Assembly: GCA_965228425.1 (NCBI GenBank)
Contig: OZ245815.1
Span: 3,658,001-3,722,000 of the forward strand
Origin: JAJFJD01 sp965228425
GTDB taxonomy: Bacteria; Pseudomonadota; Alphaproteobacteria; UBA8366
DNA: 64,000 nt
Direction of reading: 5' to 3'
The notes below the pieces were generated by a model that was not told the origin of the DNA, did no database searches, and saw only the letters and a list, made by a program, of their open reading frames with translations. A program made the position numbers and the translations under genes. Below are positions 33,354 through 42,255 of the stretch, piece by piece; position 1 is the stretch's first letter; each line of letters starts with the position of its first letter.

Positions 33354-34348
33354 GAGAGACCGGGCGTCCGCTCCAACGCCGCCAGGAACAGCAACGCGCC
33401 GATCGTCACCACGAACAACGCCCCCAGCATGCCGACCCCCCGTAGGATCAACGGCTGGGCCGCGCCGTGCGCGTCAGTGGCGTGGATAATCGTGCGCCGC
33501 GCGCCGATGGCTAGCAGGCCCACGATCGAGACGGTGATCGCGACCCCGAACGCCATGGCCAGCGCGCCGAGAATTCCGACCGCATAAAGGCCGTTCGCCA
33601 TGGTGAACAGCAGCAGAATGATCGCGCCGCTGCACGGCCGGATACCGGCGGCGAGCGCGGCCACGATCATATCTCGACCTTCTCGGTACCAGGGGACGTC
33701 CCCGCCCGAATGATGGTGACCGTGACTGTGTCCCTGACCATGGTGATGATCGTCGCCCGGGCCGTGTGAATGATCGCAGTCCTTGCCGCGAAACGCGCCC
33801 CAGGCCATGTACAACCCAAGCAGGATCACCAATGCATAGCTGACGAGTTCGATGGTAACGGCGTAGCCCAACACCTGAATGCGGCCGAACCCCATCGCGA
33901 AGACCAGGACGAAGACGATGACGATCGCCGACACGGCCTGCGTCAACGCAATCAGGCCGCTCATGATGATGCCGTGCGACACCGGGCCGTTGCGCGCCAG
34001 GAAGTAGCTGGTGACGATAAACTTGCCGTGCCCCGGCCCTGCGGCATGGAAGACGCCGTACAGGAAGGCCACGCCGATGACGATCAACGCCGGCAGAAGC
34101 GAGTCCGACGTTTCGATTTCTTTCAGCTTGGCGTGGAGGTCCTTGTTCAGGTCACGCTGCACGGCGGCGATCTTGAGCAGAAGCCCCCGATAGGACCGCT
34201 CGAGCGCGCCCGGCGGGGTCGCCGGTGCCTCGGTTTCAGTGGCTTTCGGGGCAAACGGATTGCCCGCGTCGGACGCCTGCGCCACGCCTGCGCTCAAGAC
34301 GCCGAACCCGACAACCATCAAAAAGGAAATCGCAAGGAGGCGGATCAT
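33350..34348 (-). CDS. NicO-family nickel/cobalt permease
   Basis: 332 aa from the ATG at 34348 (MIRLLAIS), one base after the DUF1007 stop, so coupled. A signal or first helix is followed by a soluble stretch rich in Ala and Pro, then about six membrane helices. GVFHAAGPGHGKF carries the conserved His of the family. A His-rich cytoplasmic loop near 205-225 (HSHGPGDDHHHGQGHSHGHH) and GIRPCSGAIILLLF are classic for RcnA/NicO. It may import or export Ni, Co or Zn; the pair with DUF1007 is common in Proteobacteria and is often linked to zinc or nickel homeostasis. The regulator is not known. Confidence 0.88.
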   Translation of the reverse strand: MIRLLAISFLMVVGFGVLSAGVAQASDAGNPFAPKATETEAPATPPGALERSYRGLLLKIAAVQRDLNKDLHAKLKEIETSDSLLPALIVIGVAFLYGVFHAAGPGHGKFIVTSYFLARNGPVSHGIIMSGLIALTQAVSAIVIVFVLVFAMGFGRIQVLGYAVTIELVSYALVILLGLYMAWGAFRGKDCDHSHGPGDDHHHGQGHSHGHHHSGGDVPWYREGRDMIVAALAAGIRPCSGAIILLLFTMANGLYAVGILGALAMAFGVAITVSIVGLLAIGARRTIIHATDAHGAAQPLILRGVGMLGALFVVTIGALLFLAALERTPGLS

Positions 34349-34349
34349 C

Positions 34350-34973
34350 TCAGCTCGTTGCGCAGAGAACATCGACCTTTTTCGGAATAACCATGTCGAA
34401 ATAGATCGGGTTCTCCGCGTCGTCGCCCACCTTGAAATGACAGGCCCGGCCGCTCTCGCCGGTGAACCGCACCGGGTCCATCTCGTCATGGACGACGGAG
34501 ACATAGAAGGTTGCGTCATACACGCCGAAACTCAGCGTGCTCCGGCGCGGATCGACCGGCTCATCGAACGGAACGGTGAAGGAATAGCTGACCCGCCCAT
34601 CCTTCGCGACGGCGGCAAAATCCGTAACCCGCGGCGCCGGCAGAAGCTTCCCGTCAACCCGGATATGCGTGAAATACCGCAACTCCTTCAGCGCGCTGAA
34701 CGCGCCCGCCTGCAACGCTGCGATCTCGCCCTTGTGGAAGGACTTGTCCTTGTCCTTGTCGAAATCCTCGAACAGCAGGAAGCTGAAAATCTCATCGAAA
34801 GTCCAGTGGAAGCGCAGGCCGGTGATCTTTCCGTTCTCGAACTGAACGTAGGAGACATTATCGATGAAGACATGCGGATGGGCATCCGCCGACGGCCCCG
34901 CCGCCATCGTCAGCCAGGCACCGACGACGGTGAGCATTGCGACTCGATACGCCTTTTGAAACCGATGCTTCAT
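34350..34973 (-). CDS. DUF1007 family periplasmic protein
   Basis: 207 aa from the ATG at 34973 (MKHRFQKAY). The N-terminal signal peptide (about 30 residues, ending near ADA-H) exports it. The mature N-terminus HPHVFIDN is the DUF1007 hallmark and probably a metal site at the free N-terminus. FHWTFDEIFSFLLFEDFDKD and DATFYVSV are also conserved. It is the first gene of an operon with the NicO permease, so it is probably the periplasmic metal-handling partner. A 13-bp near-palindrome lies 54 bp upstream. Confidence 0.85.
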   Translation of the reverse strand: MKHRFQKAYRVAMLTVVGAWLTMAAGPSADAHPHVFIDNVSYVQFENGKITGLRFHWTFDEIFSFLLFEDFDKDKDKSFHKGEIAALQAGAFSALKELRYFTHIRVDGKLLPAPRVTDFAAVAKDGRVSYSFTVPFDEPVDPRRSTLSFGVYDATFYVSVVHDEMDPVRFTGESGRACHFKVGDDAENPIYFDMVIPKKVDVLCATS

Positions 34974-35026
34974 GATCGACGGTACCCTATCTGCCCCACC
35001 GGAAAGTGCAAGCATGAACAAACCGG

Positions 35027-35039
35027 ATTAATAATTGAT
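35027..35039. promoter_or_regulatory. AT-rich near-palindrome upstream of DUF1007-NicO operon
   Basis: ATTAATAATTGAT is palindromic apart from one pair and stands out in GC-rich surroundings, 54 bp upstream of the DUF1007 start. It could be an operator (for example for a Fur-family regulator such as Zur) or simply an AT-rich promoter element. It is weak evidence, based on position and symmetry only. Confidence 0.25.
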
Positions 35040-35059
35040 TTATGGTGAATGCCTCGAAA

Positions 35060-35704
35060 TCAAGTCTTTACGTAGGCGTCGAGTTGCCCCGTCGGCACCC
35101 CGCGACGGATCGGCACGCAGTCGTTCGGGAAATCCTGGCCGAGCATGTATCCTTGGTCCACAAGTGTTCGGACGAATCGGTCGAGATGGGCCATCGCCGG
35201 CGCAACGAAGTCATGCAGCACGACGAGGGTGTGCTGGTTCACCGAACAATGTGCCAAGGCCCGGGCCGGCCAGCCGTCGTGATCCTCCCAATCGCGCGGG
35301 ATCGAATTCCAAATGACGACGCTATAGCTGCCATCCGTTAGGAAATCGCGGGCGGCGGCGCTCATCAGCCAAGGGCCGATCCGGCCGCCGCCGCCGAACG
35401 GCCGAAACCACCGCGACTCATGTGCCAGATCGCCGATCTCGCGCTGGGTCGCCCCGATTTCGCGGTCCGGCGCGCTCGGGTCGTCGATCCGGCCGAGCGG
35501 CGTCTCGTGGGTCCAAGTGTGGTTGCCGATCCAGTGGCCCTCGGCATGCGCGCGTTCGGCTACCCTGCGCGCCGCCGGGTCTGCCAGTTTGCGGCCGATC
35601 ACGAAGAAACAACTCCGCACGTCGTGCTTCGCGAGAATATCGAGAACCCGCGGCGTCACTGCCGGGTCCGGCCCATTGTCGAAGCTGAGCGTCACCGTGG
35701 GCAT
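35060..35704 (-). CDS. Polysaccharide deacetylase family protein (NodB domain)
   Basis: 214 aa from the ATG at 35704, one base after the recO stop. Motif 1 reads LSFDNGPDP, so the metal-binding second Asp of the classical FDDG is Asn here, while the catalytic-base Asp is kept. Motif 2 is GNHTWTH with both His. FRPFGGGGRIG is motif 3, and VVLHDF replaces the late His motif. No signal peptide, so it is either cytoplasmic or acts on a soluble precursor. Members with FDNGP are common in Alphaproteobacteria and their substrate is unknown. It is the last gene of the lepB-rnc-era-recO run. Confidence 0.85.
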   Translation of the reverse strand: MPTVTLSFDNGPDPAVTPRVLDILAKHDVRSCFFVIGRKLADPAARRVAERAHAEGHWIGNHTWTHETPLGRIDDPSAPDREIGATQREIGDLAHESRWFRPFGGGGRIGPWLMSAAARDFLTDGSYSVVIWNSIPRDWEDHDGWPARALAHCSVNQHTLVVLHDFVAPAMAHLDRFVRTLVDQGYMLGQDFPNDCVPIRRGVPTGQLDAYVKT

Positions 35705-35705
35705 G

Positions 35706-36440
35706 TCACCCACCCTCTTGCGCGACGGCCCGCGCGAGCCGCGAAACGAGCCGTTCACGGGCGTCGGGCAGTTGCCGCCGGTGTGGCGCGAAGAGGTGAC
35801 GGTCGAGGAAATACCCCGTGAGACGGAACGCGTCGGCCACCTGATCCACCGTTTCCGATCCGTCACCCAACAGGAACCCCGGCAGCGGCAGCAGTTTGTC
35901 GTGATAGGCCGCGCCCGCCGCGCGCGACACCGCCCGGCCGGTTTTCGGCGATACATAGGCGAGGTCGTCGGTCTGTCCCGTCGCCGCACACGCGGATAGG
36001 TCGAGGCCGAATCCCAGTTCGCCCAAAAGCGCAAATTCCCAACGTGCATAGGCCGCCAACCAATCGTCCTCGTCCAGTGCGGCAATCAAATTTCGCAACC
36101 CGCTGTAAACACTGGCATCGGGCTCGCGCTCCGGCACCACGAAATCGATAATGGCGGTTGCGGCGCTGAGTGCCGCCAGCCGGCCGGGATCGTCGAGCCA
36201 TTGCGCGCTGACGCTGTGCAGCAGCTCGACGGTGAAGGCGCCAAGATGTTCCTCCAACCGCGCCCGCCAGGTCACCGCGACGAAATTACCTTGCTGCAGC
36301 ACGCCGCGCTGCCGCCGTCCGGCACCGCCGCGCACCAACCCGGCATGACGGCCGTGTTCGGCGGTCAAAAGCGACAGGATCGCCGCGGTTTCGCCATGCT
36401 TGCGCGCGGACAGGACAATGCCGTGATCGGACCATTCCAT
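35706..36440 (-). CDS. recO: DNA repair protein RecO
   Basis: 244 aa, full length. Works in RecFOR recombination, loading RecA on SSB-covered gaps. The N-terminal OB fold (MEWSDHGIVLSARKHGETAA) and helical C-terminus (WEFALLGELGFGLDLSACAA, then YVSPKTGRAVSRAAG) are typical of alphaproteobacterial RecO, which lacks the four-Cys zinc finger. It is the next gene after era on the minus strand with a 51-bp gap, matching the conserved order rnc-era-recO. Confidence 0.93.
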   Translation of the reverse strand: MEWSDHGIVLSARKHGETAAILSLLTAEHGRHAGLVRGGAGRRQRGVLQQGNFVAVTWRARLEEHLGAFTVELLHSVSAQWLDDPGRLAALSAATAIIDFVVPEREPDASVYSGLRNLIAALDEDDWLAAYARWEFALLGELGFGLDLSACAATGQTDDLAYVSPKTGRAVSRAAGAAYHDKLLPLPGFLLGDGSETVDQVADAFRLTGYFLDRHLFAPHRRQLPDARERLVSRLARAVAQEGG

Positions 36441-36491
36441 AACGCCGGGACTCTACCCTACCTTTGCCGGGCGTGCCGGATTTCGAATGAA

Positions 36492-37403
36492 TCACGCGTT
36501 GTGATCGAGACCCCACATCTGGAAATGTTCGCGGCTATCGATCCAATTCTGACGCACCTTCACCCGCAGGAAGAGATGGATCTTGCAGCCGAACAGCGTG
36601 CCGAGTTCCTCGCGCGCCTCGGCGCCGATCTGTTTGATCAATTTGCCGCCCTTGCCCAAGATGATGGGCCGCTGGCTGTCGCGCTGCACATAAACGATCT
36701 GGTCGATCCGGACGCTGCCGTCCTTGAACGGCTCCCAGGACTCGGTCTCGACGGCCACGGCATAGGGCACTTCCTGATGGGTTTTCAGGAACAGCTTCTC
36801 CCGCGTCACCTCGGCGGCGAGCAACCGTTGCGGCAAATCGGAAATCTGATCTTCCGGATAATGCCAAATGCCCGGCGCCACCTTCTCCGCGAAATAGTCG
36901 TGCAAATCCTCGACGCCGTCTCCGTTCAGCGCGGAAATCATGAAGGTCTCGGTGAAGACGCCCGACTCGTTCAGGGCCGCGCTGAGCGCCAGCAGGCTCT
37001 CGCGCTTCACCTTGTCGATCTTGTTGAGGACGAGGATCGCCGTCCGGTTTTCCTTCTTTAGGCCCTCGACGATCCGCTTTGCGTTGTCGTCCAATCCTCG
37101 GGCCACATCGACGAGGAGACAGACCTCGTCCGCTTCTGCCGCCCCCTGCCAGGCAGCGGCCACCATCGCCCGATCCAGCCGGCGGCGCGGCGCGAAGATG
37201 CCCGGCGTGTCGACAAACACGATCTGACTCGCGCCGCGGATCGAGATGCCGAGCACCCGCGACCGGGTGGTCTGCACCTTCGGGGAGACGATCGTCACCT
37301 TGGCGCCGACCATGCGGTTGATCAGGGTGGACTTCCCCGCATTCGGTGCACCCAGCACCGCGACGAAGCCGAACCGACTCTCTTCGGGTGGCGGCATCGT
37401 CAT
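36492..37403 (-). CDS. era: GTPase Era
   Basis: 303 aa from the ATG at 37403, which overlaps the rnc stop by ATGA. Ribosome-associated GTPase for 16S rRNA maturation and 30S assembly. G1 is GAPNAGKST, G3 is DTPG in VFVDTPGIFA, G4 is NKID, G5 is SALNGDG. The C-terminal KH domain is seen at PIILGKGGKLIKQIG. Translational coupling with rnc is normal for this locus. Confidence 0.96.
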   Translation of the reverse strand: MTMPPPEESRFGFVAVLGAPNAGKSTLINRMVGAKVTIVSPKVQTTRSRVLGISIRGASQIVFVDTPGIFAPRRRLDRAMVAAAWQGAAEADEVCLLVDVARGLDDNAKRIVEGLKKENRTAILVLNKIDKVKRESLLALSAALNESGVFTETFMISALNGDGVEDLHDYFAEKVAPGIWHYPEDQISDLPQRLLAAEVTREKLFLKTHQEVPYAVAVETESWEPFKDGSVRIDQIVYVQRDSQRPIILGKGGKLIKQIGAEAREELGTLFGCKIHLFLRVKVRQNWIDSREHFQMWGLDHNA

Positions 37404-38065
37404 TCGGACACAGCCTCCATGAGGCGTTGCGCCGCGATCTGTTCGGCGGCGCGCTTGGACGATCCGGTCCCCTCCGCGGCGGCGTGCCCTTCCACCGAAA
37501 CCGACACGGTAAAGGCCGGGGCATGATCCGGTCCCTTCCGGCCTACGACACTGTAGGTGGGCAACGGCAGACCCCGCCCCTGGGCCCACTCCTGCAACGC
37601 GGTCTTGGCGTCCTGCGGCGGCGCGATGGCCGCGGCGAGGCGTCCGGCCCAGTGATGTTCGATAAAGGGCCGGACACTGTCCAGCCCGCCATCGCTGTAA
37701 ATCGCCGCGATGACCGCTTCGCAGACGTCGGCGAGGATCGAATTGTTCTCGCGGCCGCCGGAGTCCGCCTCGCTCCGGCTCAGCCGAATATGCGGACCGA
37801 GACCGATATCGCGGGCGACATCGGCCAGGGTCTCCTGACGCACAAGCGCCGCGTGACGGCGCGCCAGTGCGCCTTCCTGCTCGTCGGGAAAGGCCGCGAA
37901 CAGCATATCCGCCACCACGAGGGCGAGCACACGGTCGCCAAGGAATTCCAGCCGTTCATAGCCCTCCGCCCGCCGCGGCGCGGCACTGCGATGGGTCAGC
38001 GCCTCGCTCAACAGCGCAGGCGACGAAAAAGCATATCCGAGCGCTTCCGCGGCGGCGTCCGTCAT
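37400..38065 (-). CDS. rnc: Ribonuclease III
   Basis: 221 aa from the ATG at 38065; a TTG at 38086 would add seven residues. Cuts double-stranded RNA, processing rRNA precursors. The catalytic signature ERLEFLGDRVL is near residue 38, the second acidic block is ADVCEAVIAAIY, and the double-stranded RNA-binding domain spans the last ~70 residues (DAKTALQEWAQGRGLPLPTY, then GSSKRAAEQIAAQRLM). It lies between lepB (69 bp) and era (overlap). Confidence 0.95.
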   Translation of the reverse strand: MTDAAAEALGYAFSSPALLSEALTHRSAAPRRAEGYERLEFLGDRVLALVVADMLFAAFPDEQEGALARRHAALVRQETLADVARDIGLGPHIRLSRSEADSGGRENNSILADVCEAVIAAIYSDGGLDSVRPFIEHHWAGRLAAAIAPPQDAKTALQEWAQGRGLPLPTYSVVGRKGPDHAPAFTVSVSVEGHAAAEGTGSSKRAAEQIAAQRLMEAVSE

Positions 38066-38134
38066 GGTGCTAAGTGTATGCCGCAAAGCCAGCGGCAGGA
38101 AACCGTCCGGATGGGCGGTATTCGGTCATCACGG

Positions 38135-38950
38135 TCAATCGATGCCGTTGAACAGGCGGCCGTAGCGGACGGCGAGCGGCCATTTCCAAATTTCCCAAAT
38201 CCGCGCGCTGCCGTCGGTCGAGAAGAACAGGAATTGCGCACGGCCGACGAAATTCTCGATGGGGACGAACCCCACGTTATTGGCCGCCCGGCTGTCCAGG
38301 GAATTATCCCGGTTGTCGCCCATCACGAAATACTTGCCCTTGGGCACGGTGTATTCGCGGGTATTGTCCATCTGGCCGAGATCGGTGTCGGCCTCGATGA
38401 CGCGATAGGACGCGCCGTTCGGCAGCGTCTCGACATACTGCGGCACCTTGCGGACACCGCCCAGCGGGCTGCGAAGCGAGAAATCCTCGATGCGCTGCTT
38501 CTGGACCGGCTTGCCGTTGATGTGCAACTGGCCCTTGATGACTTGGATGCGGTCACCCGGCAGGCCGACCACCCGCTTGATATAATCCGTGCTGTTGTCG
38601 GTCGGCAGCTTGAAGACCGCGACGTCGCCGCGTGTCGGCGGCGTTTCCATTGCCCGGCCTTCGAACAGGGGCAGGCCGAACGGCAGGGAGTACCGGCTAT
38701 ATCCGTAGGAAAACTTGGAAACGAACAGGTAATCGCCGACCAGCAAGGTCGGGATCATCGATCCGGACGGAATATTAAAGGGCTCGTAAGCGACCGTCCG
38801 CACCACCAGCGCAATCAGGACCGCATAGATGATCGTCCGCAGCGTCTCCAACAAGCCGCCTCCCGCCTTCTGCACAGGCGGCTCCGCGACGTCGGACTGT
38901 ACCGTGGACTTGCCGCCGCCGGGCCCGTCGCCAGCATTATTGGATGCCAT
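38135..38950 (-). CDS. lepB: Signal peptidase I
   Basis: 271 aa. Removes signal peptides of exported proteins at the periplasmic face. One membrane helix (IIYAVLIALVVRTVA, ~40-54) follows a soluble, Gly-rich N-terminus. The Ser-Lys dyad is S64 in IPSGSMIPTL and K125 in YIKRVVGLPGD. GDNRDNSLDSR is the late family box. It heads the minus-strand run lepB-rnc-era-recO. Confidence 0.96.
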   Translation of the reverse strand: MASNNAGDGPGGGKSTVQSDVAEPPVQKAGGGLLETLRTIIYAVLIALVVRTVAYEPFNIPSGSMIPTLLVGDYLFVSKFSYGYSRYSLPFGLPLFEGRAMETPPTRGDVAVFKLPTDNSTDYIKRVVGLPGDRIQVIKGQLHINGKPVQKQRIEDFSLRSPLGGVRKVPQYVETLPNGASYRVIEADTDLGQMDNTREYTVPKGKYFVMGDNRDNSLDSRAANNVGFVPIENFVGRAQFLFFSTDGSARIWEIWKWPLAVRYGRLFNGID

Positions 38951-39130
38951 TCAAATCCGCCATTGTCCCGAGTGTCGGCGTGATATGGGCAGTCCTGCCG
39001 CCCGCTGTCAAGGGAGGGAAATTTGCCGCCGGAAAGGCTAAGACCCGCCCTGTGTTAGAATTCCGGGCCGGATGGCGGTGATCCGCCCCAACCGTGGAAA
39101 ATTAGCGAAAACGACGAGGAGAATCGGGTG

Positions 39131-40231
39131 ATGGAAGGCGGTATCGTGTTACTGGGCTGCGGCGACGTGGGCCCCATTCGGGAACCGTTGGAAGACTTCG
39201 GCGCCCTGGCCAAGCCGACACTGGCCGGCGGCGACATCCGGTTTGCCCAGTGCGAGCGTGTCTATTCCGAGCGCGGCAGCCTGCAGATCCACTCCGGCGG
39301 CGGGCACAGCCGTTGCGCGCCGCAGATGGCTTCGGTCTTCACGGATTGCGGATTCGATGTGCTGTCGGTGGCGAGCAACCATGCCATGGACTGGGGCGGA
39401 GACGCCCTGCTCGACACCATCGATCTGCTGCGCGACCAGGGTATCGCCGTGGTCGGCGGCGGCCGAAACCTGGCGGAAGCCCGGGAGCCGGCCATCCTGG
39501 AACGCGGCGGCGTGACGGTGGCCTTCCTCGCCTATTGCTCGATCCTGCGCGAGGGCTATGCGGCCGGGCCCGACAAACCCGGCGTGGCGCCATTGCGCGC
39601 GCATACCTACTACGAGCCCTTCGACTATCAGGCGGGCGTGCCACCCCGGGTCGTGACCGTGCCCTACGCGGAAGACCTCGCTGCCATGGAAGCGGACATC
39701 GCCGCCGCCAAGAAACGAGCGCAGGTCGTCGTGGTCTCGCTGCACTGGGGCATTCACTTCATCCCCCGCATGATCGCCGACTATCAGCCGGTTGCCGCCA
39801 AGGCCGCCTTCGCCGCCGGCGCGGACCTGATCCTCGGCCATCATGCCCATGTACCGAAGGCGATCGGCGCCTATGACGGCAAGGTGTGTTTCTACAGCCT
39901 CAGCAACTTCATCATGACGGGAACCGCAAAATCCCCTGAAGAGGCCAAAAAATTCGAGCGCGACTATCATGTCGAGCTGGACCCGGACTACCCGAACCTG
40001 GCTTACGGGTCCGACGCGAAACGCAGCCTGATCGCCAAGGCGGTGCTGGACGCGGACGGCGTCAAGCAGGTGTCCTTCCTGCCGGTCCTGATCGACCCGC
40101 ACCTGCGGCCGGAGGTCCTGCAGAACGGCGACCCGCGGTTCGACGACGCGGTGAATTTTATGGAATGGGTATCCGAGGACTTCCCCCACCGCTTCGCGGT
40201 CGAGGGTGACGAGGTCATCGTCGAGGCATAG
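39131..40231 (+). CDS. CapA family protein (poly-gamma-glutamate synthesis/metallophosphatase-like)
   Basis: 366 aa from the ATG at 39131, with GAGGAG nine bases before it; a GTG directly in front is equally possible. CapA-type proteins share a calcineurin-like metallophosphatase fold: IVLLGCGDVGP, SVASNHAMDWG, VVVSLHWGIHFIP and LILGHHAHVPKAI match the metal blocks (Asp, Asn-His, His, GHHAH). There is no signal peptide or membrane anchor, unlike capsule CapA, and no other capsule genes are near. A cytoplasmic phosphatase role in another pathway is possible. Confidence 0.85.
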   Translation: MEGGIVLLGCGDVGPIREPLEDFGALAKPTLAGGDIRFAQCERVYSERGSLQIHSGGGHSRCAPQMASVFTDCGFDVLSVASNHAMDWGGDALLDTIDLLRDQGIAVVGGGRNLAEAREPAILERGGVTVAFLAYCSILREGYAAGPDKPGVAPLRAHTYYEPFDYQAGVPPRVVTVPYAEDLAAMEADIAAAKKRAQVVVVSLHWGIHFIPRMIADYQPVAAKAAFAAGADLILGHHAHVPKAIGAYDGKVCFYSLSNFIMTGTAKSPEEAKKFERDYHVELDPDYPNLAYGSDAKRSLIAKAVLDADGVKQVSFLPVLIDPHLRPEVLQNGDPRFDDAVNFMEWVSEDFPHRFAVEGDEVIVEA

Positions 40232-40240
40232 ACGGCGTCC

Positions 40241-41137
40241 CTATACCGGCACGTCGCCGCGCACCACGGTGCGGTTCAGGATGCGGACGTGCTTGTCCAT
40301 CTCGAAATTGTCGACCGCGCGGTGCAGCAAACAGCGGTTGTCCCAGATCACCAGATCGCCGGGCCGCCAAGTGTGCCGATAGACGAAGCGGTCCTGGGTC
40401 GCGAAGGTCTGCAGTTCATCGATCAGCGCCTCGCCCTTCTCGGTTGGCCAGCCATCCACATGCGAACTGTGGTTGCCGAGATAGAGCACCTTGCGGCCGG
40501 TGCCGGGATGGGTCCGAACCAGCGGGTGATTGACCGGCGGCGCATCGCGTTTTTCCTGCTCGGTCGCGGGCCGGCTGCCCGATTTTTCCCGCGATCGCTG
40601 CCAGCTATGCCATAGGCGGAGGGAAGCGAGGTCCCGCTTGCGTGACTCGGGTAGCGCGTCATACGCGGCTTCCATATCGGCAAACTCGGTGTCGCCGCCA
40701 TCCGGCGGTAGCTGCACGGCATAGAGCAGCGTCGCGAGCGACGGCCGCGGCATATAGGACTTGTCCGTATGCCAGGCGTAATTGCCGATATTGCGCCCCC
40801 GCGCCGGGCGGTCGTTCTCGTCGAGATTGTTCACCGGATGGACTTCCGGCACACCGGCGCCGCGAAACTCGCGATTCACATGCGGCTCCAACTCACCGAA
40901 GCGCTTGGTGAAAACAGCCTGTGCTTCCGGAGACAAATCCTGGTCCCGCAGCGCCAGCACCTTGTACCGATTTAATGCATCCAGGACGGCATCCCGGGTT
41001 GCGTCGCTCATTGGCTGGGCGGCGTCGAAACCGAATATCTCCGCGCCCATCGGCGGCGACAGCGGACGCGCCTCGAACGGCCAAGCCGCCGGCGTCCCTA
41101 CCGAAACGGATTGTTTTTCTAGATTGGTGCTGGCCAT
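40241..41137 (-). CDS. TauD/TfdA family Fe(II)/2-oxoglutarate dioxygenase
   Basis: 298 aa from the ATG at 41137, with GGAG ten bases upstream. Family members hydroxylate sulfonates, aryloxy acids or other small molecules with 2-oxoglutarate and O2. The iron ligands are the H-x-D in YAWHTDKSYM and the late His in CLLHRAVDNF; the 2-oxoglutarate Arg is probably in HVRILNRTVV. It is 59 bp behind an isocitrate-lyase-family gene on the same strand, so the two may share a transcript. Substrate unknown. Confidence 0.9.
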   Translation of the reverse strand: MASTNLEKQSVSVGTPAAWPFEARPLSPPMGAEIFGFDAAQPMSDATRDAVLDALNRYKVLALRDQDLSPEAQAVFTKRFGELEPHVNREFRGAGVPEVHPVNNLDENDRPARGRNIGNYAWHTDKSYMPRPSLATLLYAVQLPPDGGDTEFADMEAAYDALPESRKRDLASLRLWHSWQRSREKSGSRPATEQEKRDAPPVNHPLVRTHPGTGRKVLYLGNHSSHVDGWPTEKGEALIDELQTFATQDRFVYRHTWRPGDLVIWDNRCLLHRAVDNFEMDKHVRILNRTVVRGDVPV

Positions 41138-41196
41138 TGGAATTGCACTCCTTCGGTGTCCGGACATTCTAGCAGAGCTGCCACATTCACGCCCAC

Positions 41197-42060
41197 TCAC
41201 CCGCCGTATTTCCGGGCCAGCGTCTCATACTCGGCAAGGCCCAAAATCTCGTTCTGGCGGTCGAGCCCGTTCATCCGGTCGAGCAGCGGTTCGGTCGTGC
41301 CCTCGCGCTTCAGAACATCCAGGAACTCCTGCGCTTGCCGCGTCAGGAACCGCGCCAATCCGTTGGCGAAGAGCGCCACGCTGTAGCCGAGCTCCTGCAG
41401 GTCGGCGGCCGAGAGCAAGGGGCTGCGGCCACCCTCGATCATGTTGGCCAAGACCGGCACGTTCACCGCATTTGGGATCGCAGCGAATTCTTCGACCGAT
41501 TGCGGCGCTTCGACGAAAACCATATCCGCCCCCGCCTCCGCATAGGCGGCCACGCGGTCGAGCGCGGCGTCGAATCCGTCCACGGAACGGGCGTCGGTCC
41601 GCGCAATAATCAGGAAATCCGGATCATCGCGTGTATCGAGCGCCGCCTTCAGTTTACCGACCATCTCTTCGACCGTTACAAGCGTCTTGCCCGTGAAATG
41701 CCCGCACCGCTTCGGGATTTCCTGGTCCTCCAGTCGGATGGCGGCGACGCCCGCGCGCTCGAACTCCCGGACCGTTCTGATGACATTGAGTGCATTGCCA
41801 TAACCGGTATCCGCGTCGCAGATCACCGGCAGATCACATGCGTCCGCGACGCGACGGGCGCGCTCGGCCATCTCGGTCATCGTCACCAAACCAAGATCAG
41901 GCATTGCGAGCGTCGTATAGGTGACGCCGGCGCCGTTCATCTCGACGGCCTCGAATCCCGCCTGCGCCATCAATCGTGCCATCAGCGGGTCGTAGGTACC
42001 GGGCGCAAGGAGTATCTCGTCGTCCTCGATACGTCGGCGCAGCTTGGTTGTCTGTCGCAT
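41197..42060 (-). CDS. Isocitrate lyase/PEP mutase family protein
   Basis: 287 aa from the ATG at 42060, which has an ideal AGGAGG six bases before it. Belongs to the ICL/PEPM family (methylisocitrate lyase, oxaloacetate hydrolase, PEP mutase, carboxyphosphonoenolpyruvate mutase). Metal-binding DADTGYGNALNV, then RLEDQEIPKRCGH with the Cys-Gly-His at the place of the catalytic KKCGH. The typical Lys-Lys is Lys-Arg here. LIIARTDAR and VFVEAPQSVEE are also standard. The reaction cannot be fixed: C-C or C-P bond chemistry on a small oxo-acid. It leads the short operon with the TauD gene. Confidence 0.87.
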   Translation of the reverse strand: MRQTTKLRRRIEDDEILLAPGTYDPLMARLMAQAGFEAVEMNGAGVTYTTLAMPDLGLVTMTEMAERARRVADACDLPVICDADTGYGNALNVIRTVREFERAGVAAIRLEDQEIPKRCGHFTGKTLVTVEEMVGKLKAALDTRDDPDFLIIARTDARSVDGFDAALDRVAAYAEAGADMVFVEAPQSVEEFAAIPNAVNVPVLANMIEGGRSPLLSAADLQELGYSVALFANGLARFLTRQAQEFLDVLKREGTTEPLLDRMNGLDRQNEILGLAEYETLARKYGG

Positions 42061-42255
42061 TGTCCGCCTCCTGTCTGGCTGTTCCGTCAGCCTAACAGGC
42101 CTGGCGAATTCGAACGAACCGGTCTCCCGGAAATACGCTCGATATGGCCTTCTGCGACAATCGGTTGGCCACGCCATAAGAGCGCCTCGGATATCGTGCG
42201 CCCATATAATCCAAGTGAGTAATAACCCTTTGGAACAGCTACCTCTATTGGATAG

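Noticed and set aside
35708..36085. N-terminal extension of the polysaccharide deacetylase frame into recO
   Set aside because: The extension is a shadow of recO; deacetylase similarity begins at the ATG at 35704.
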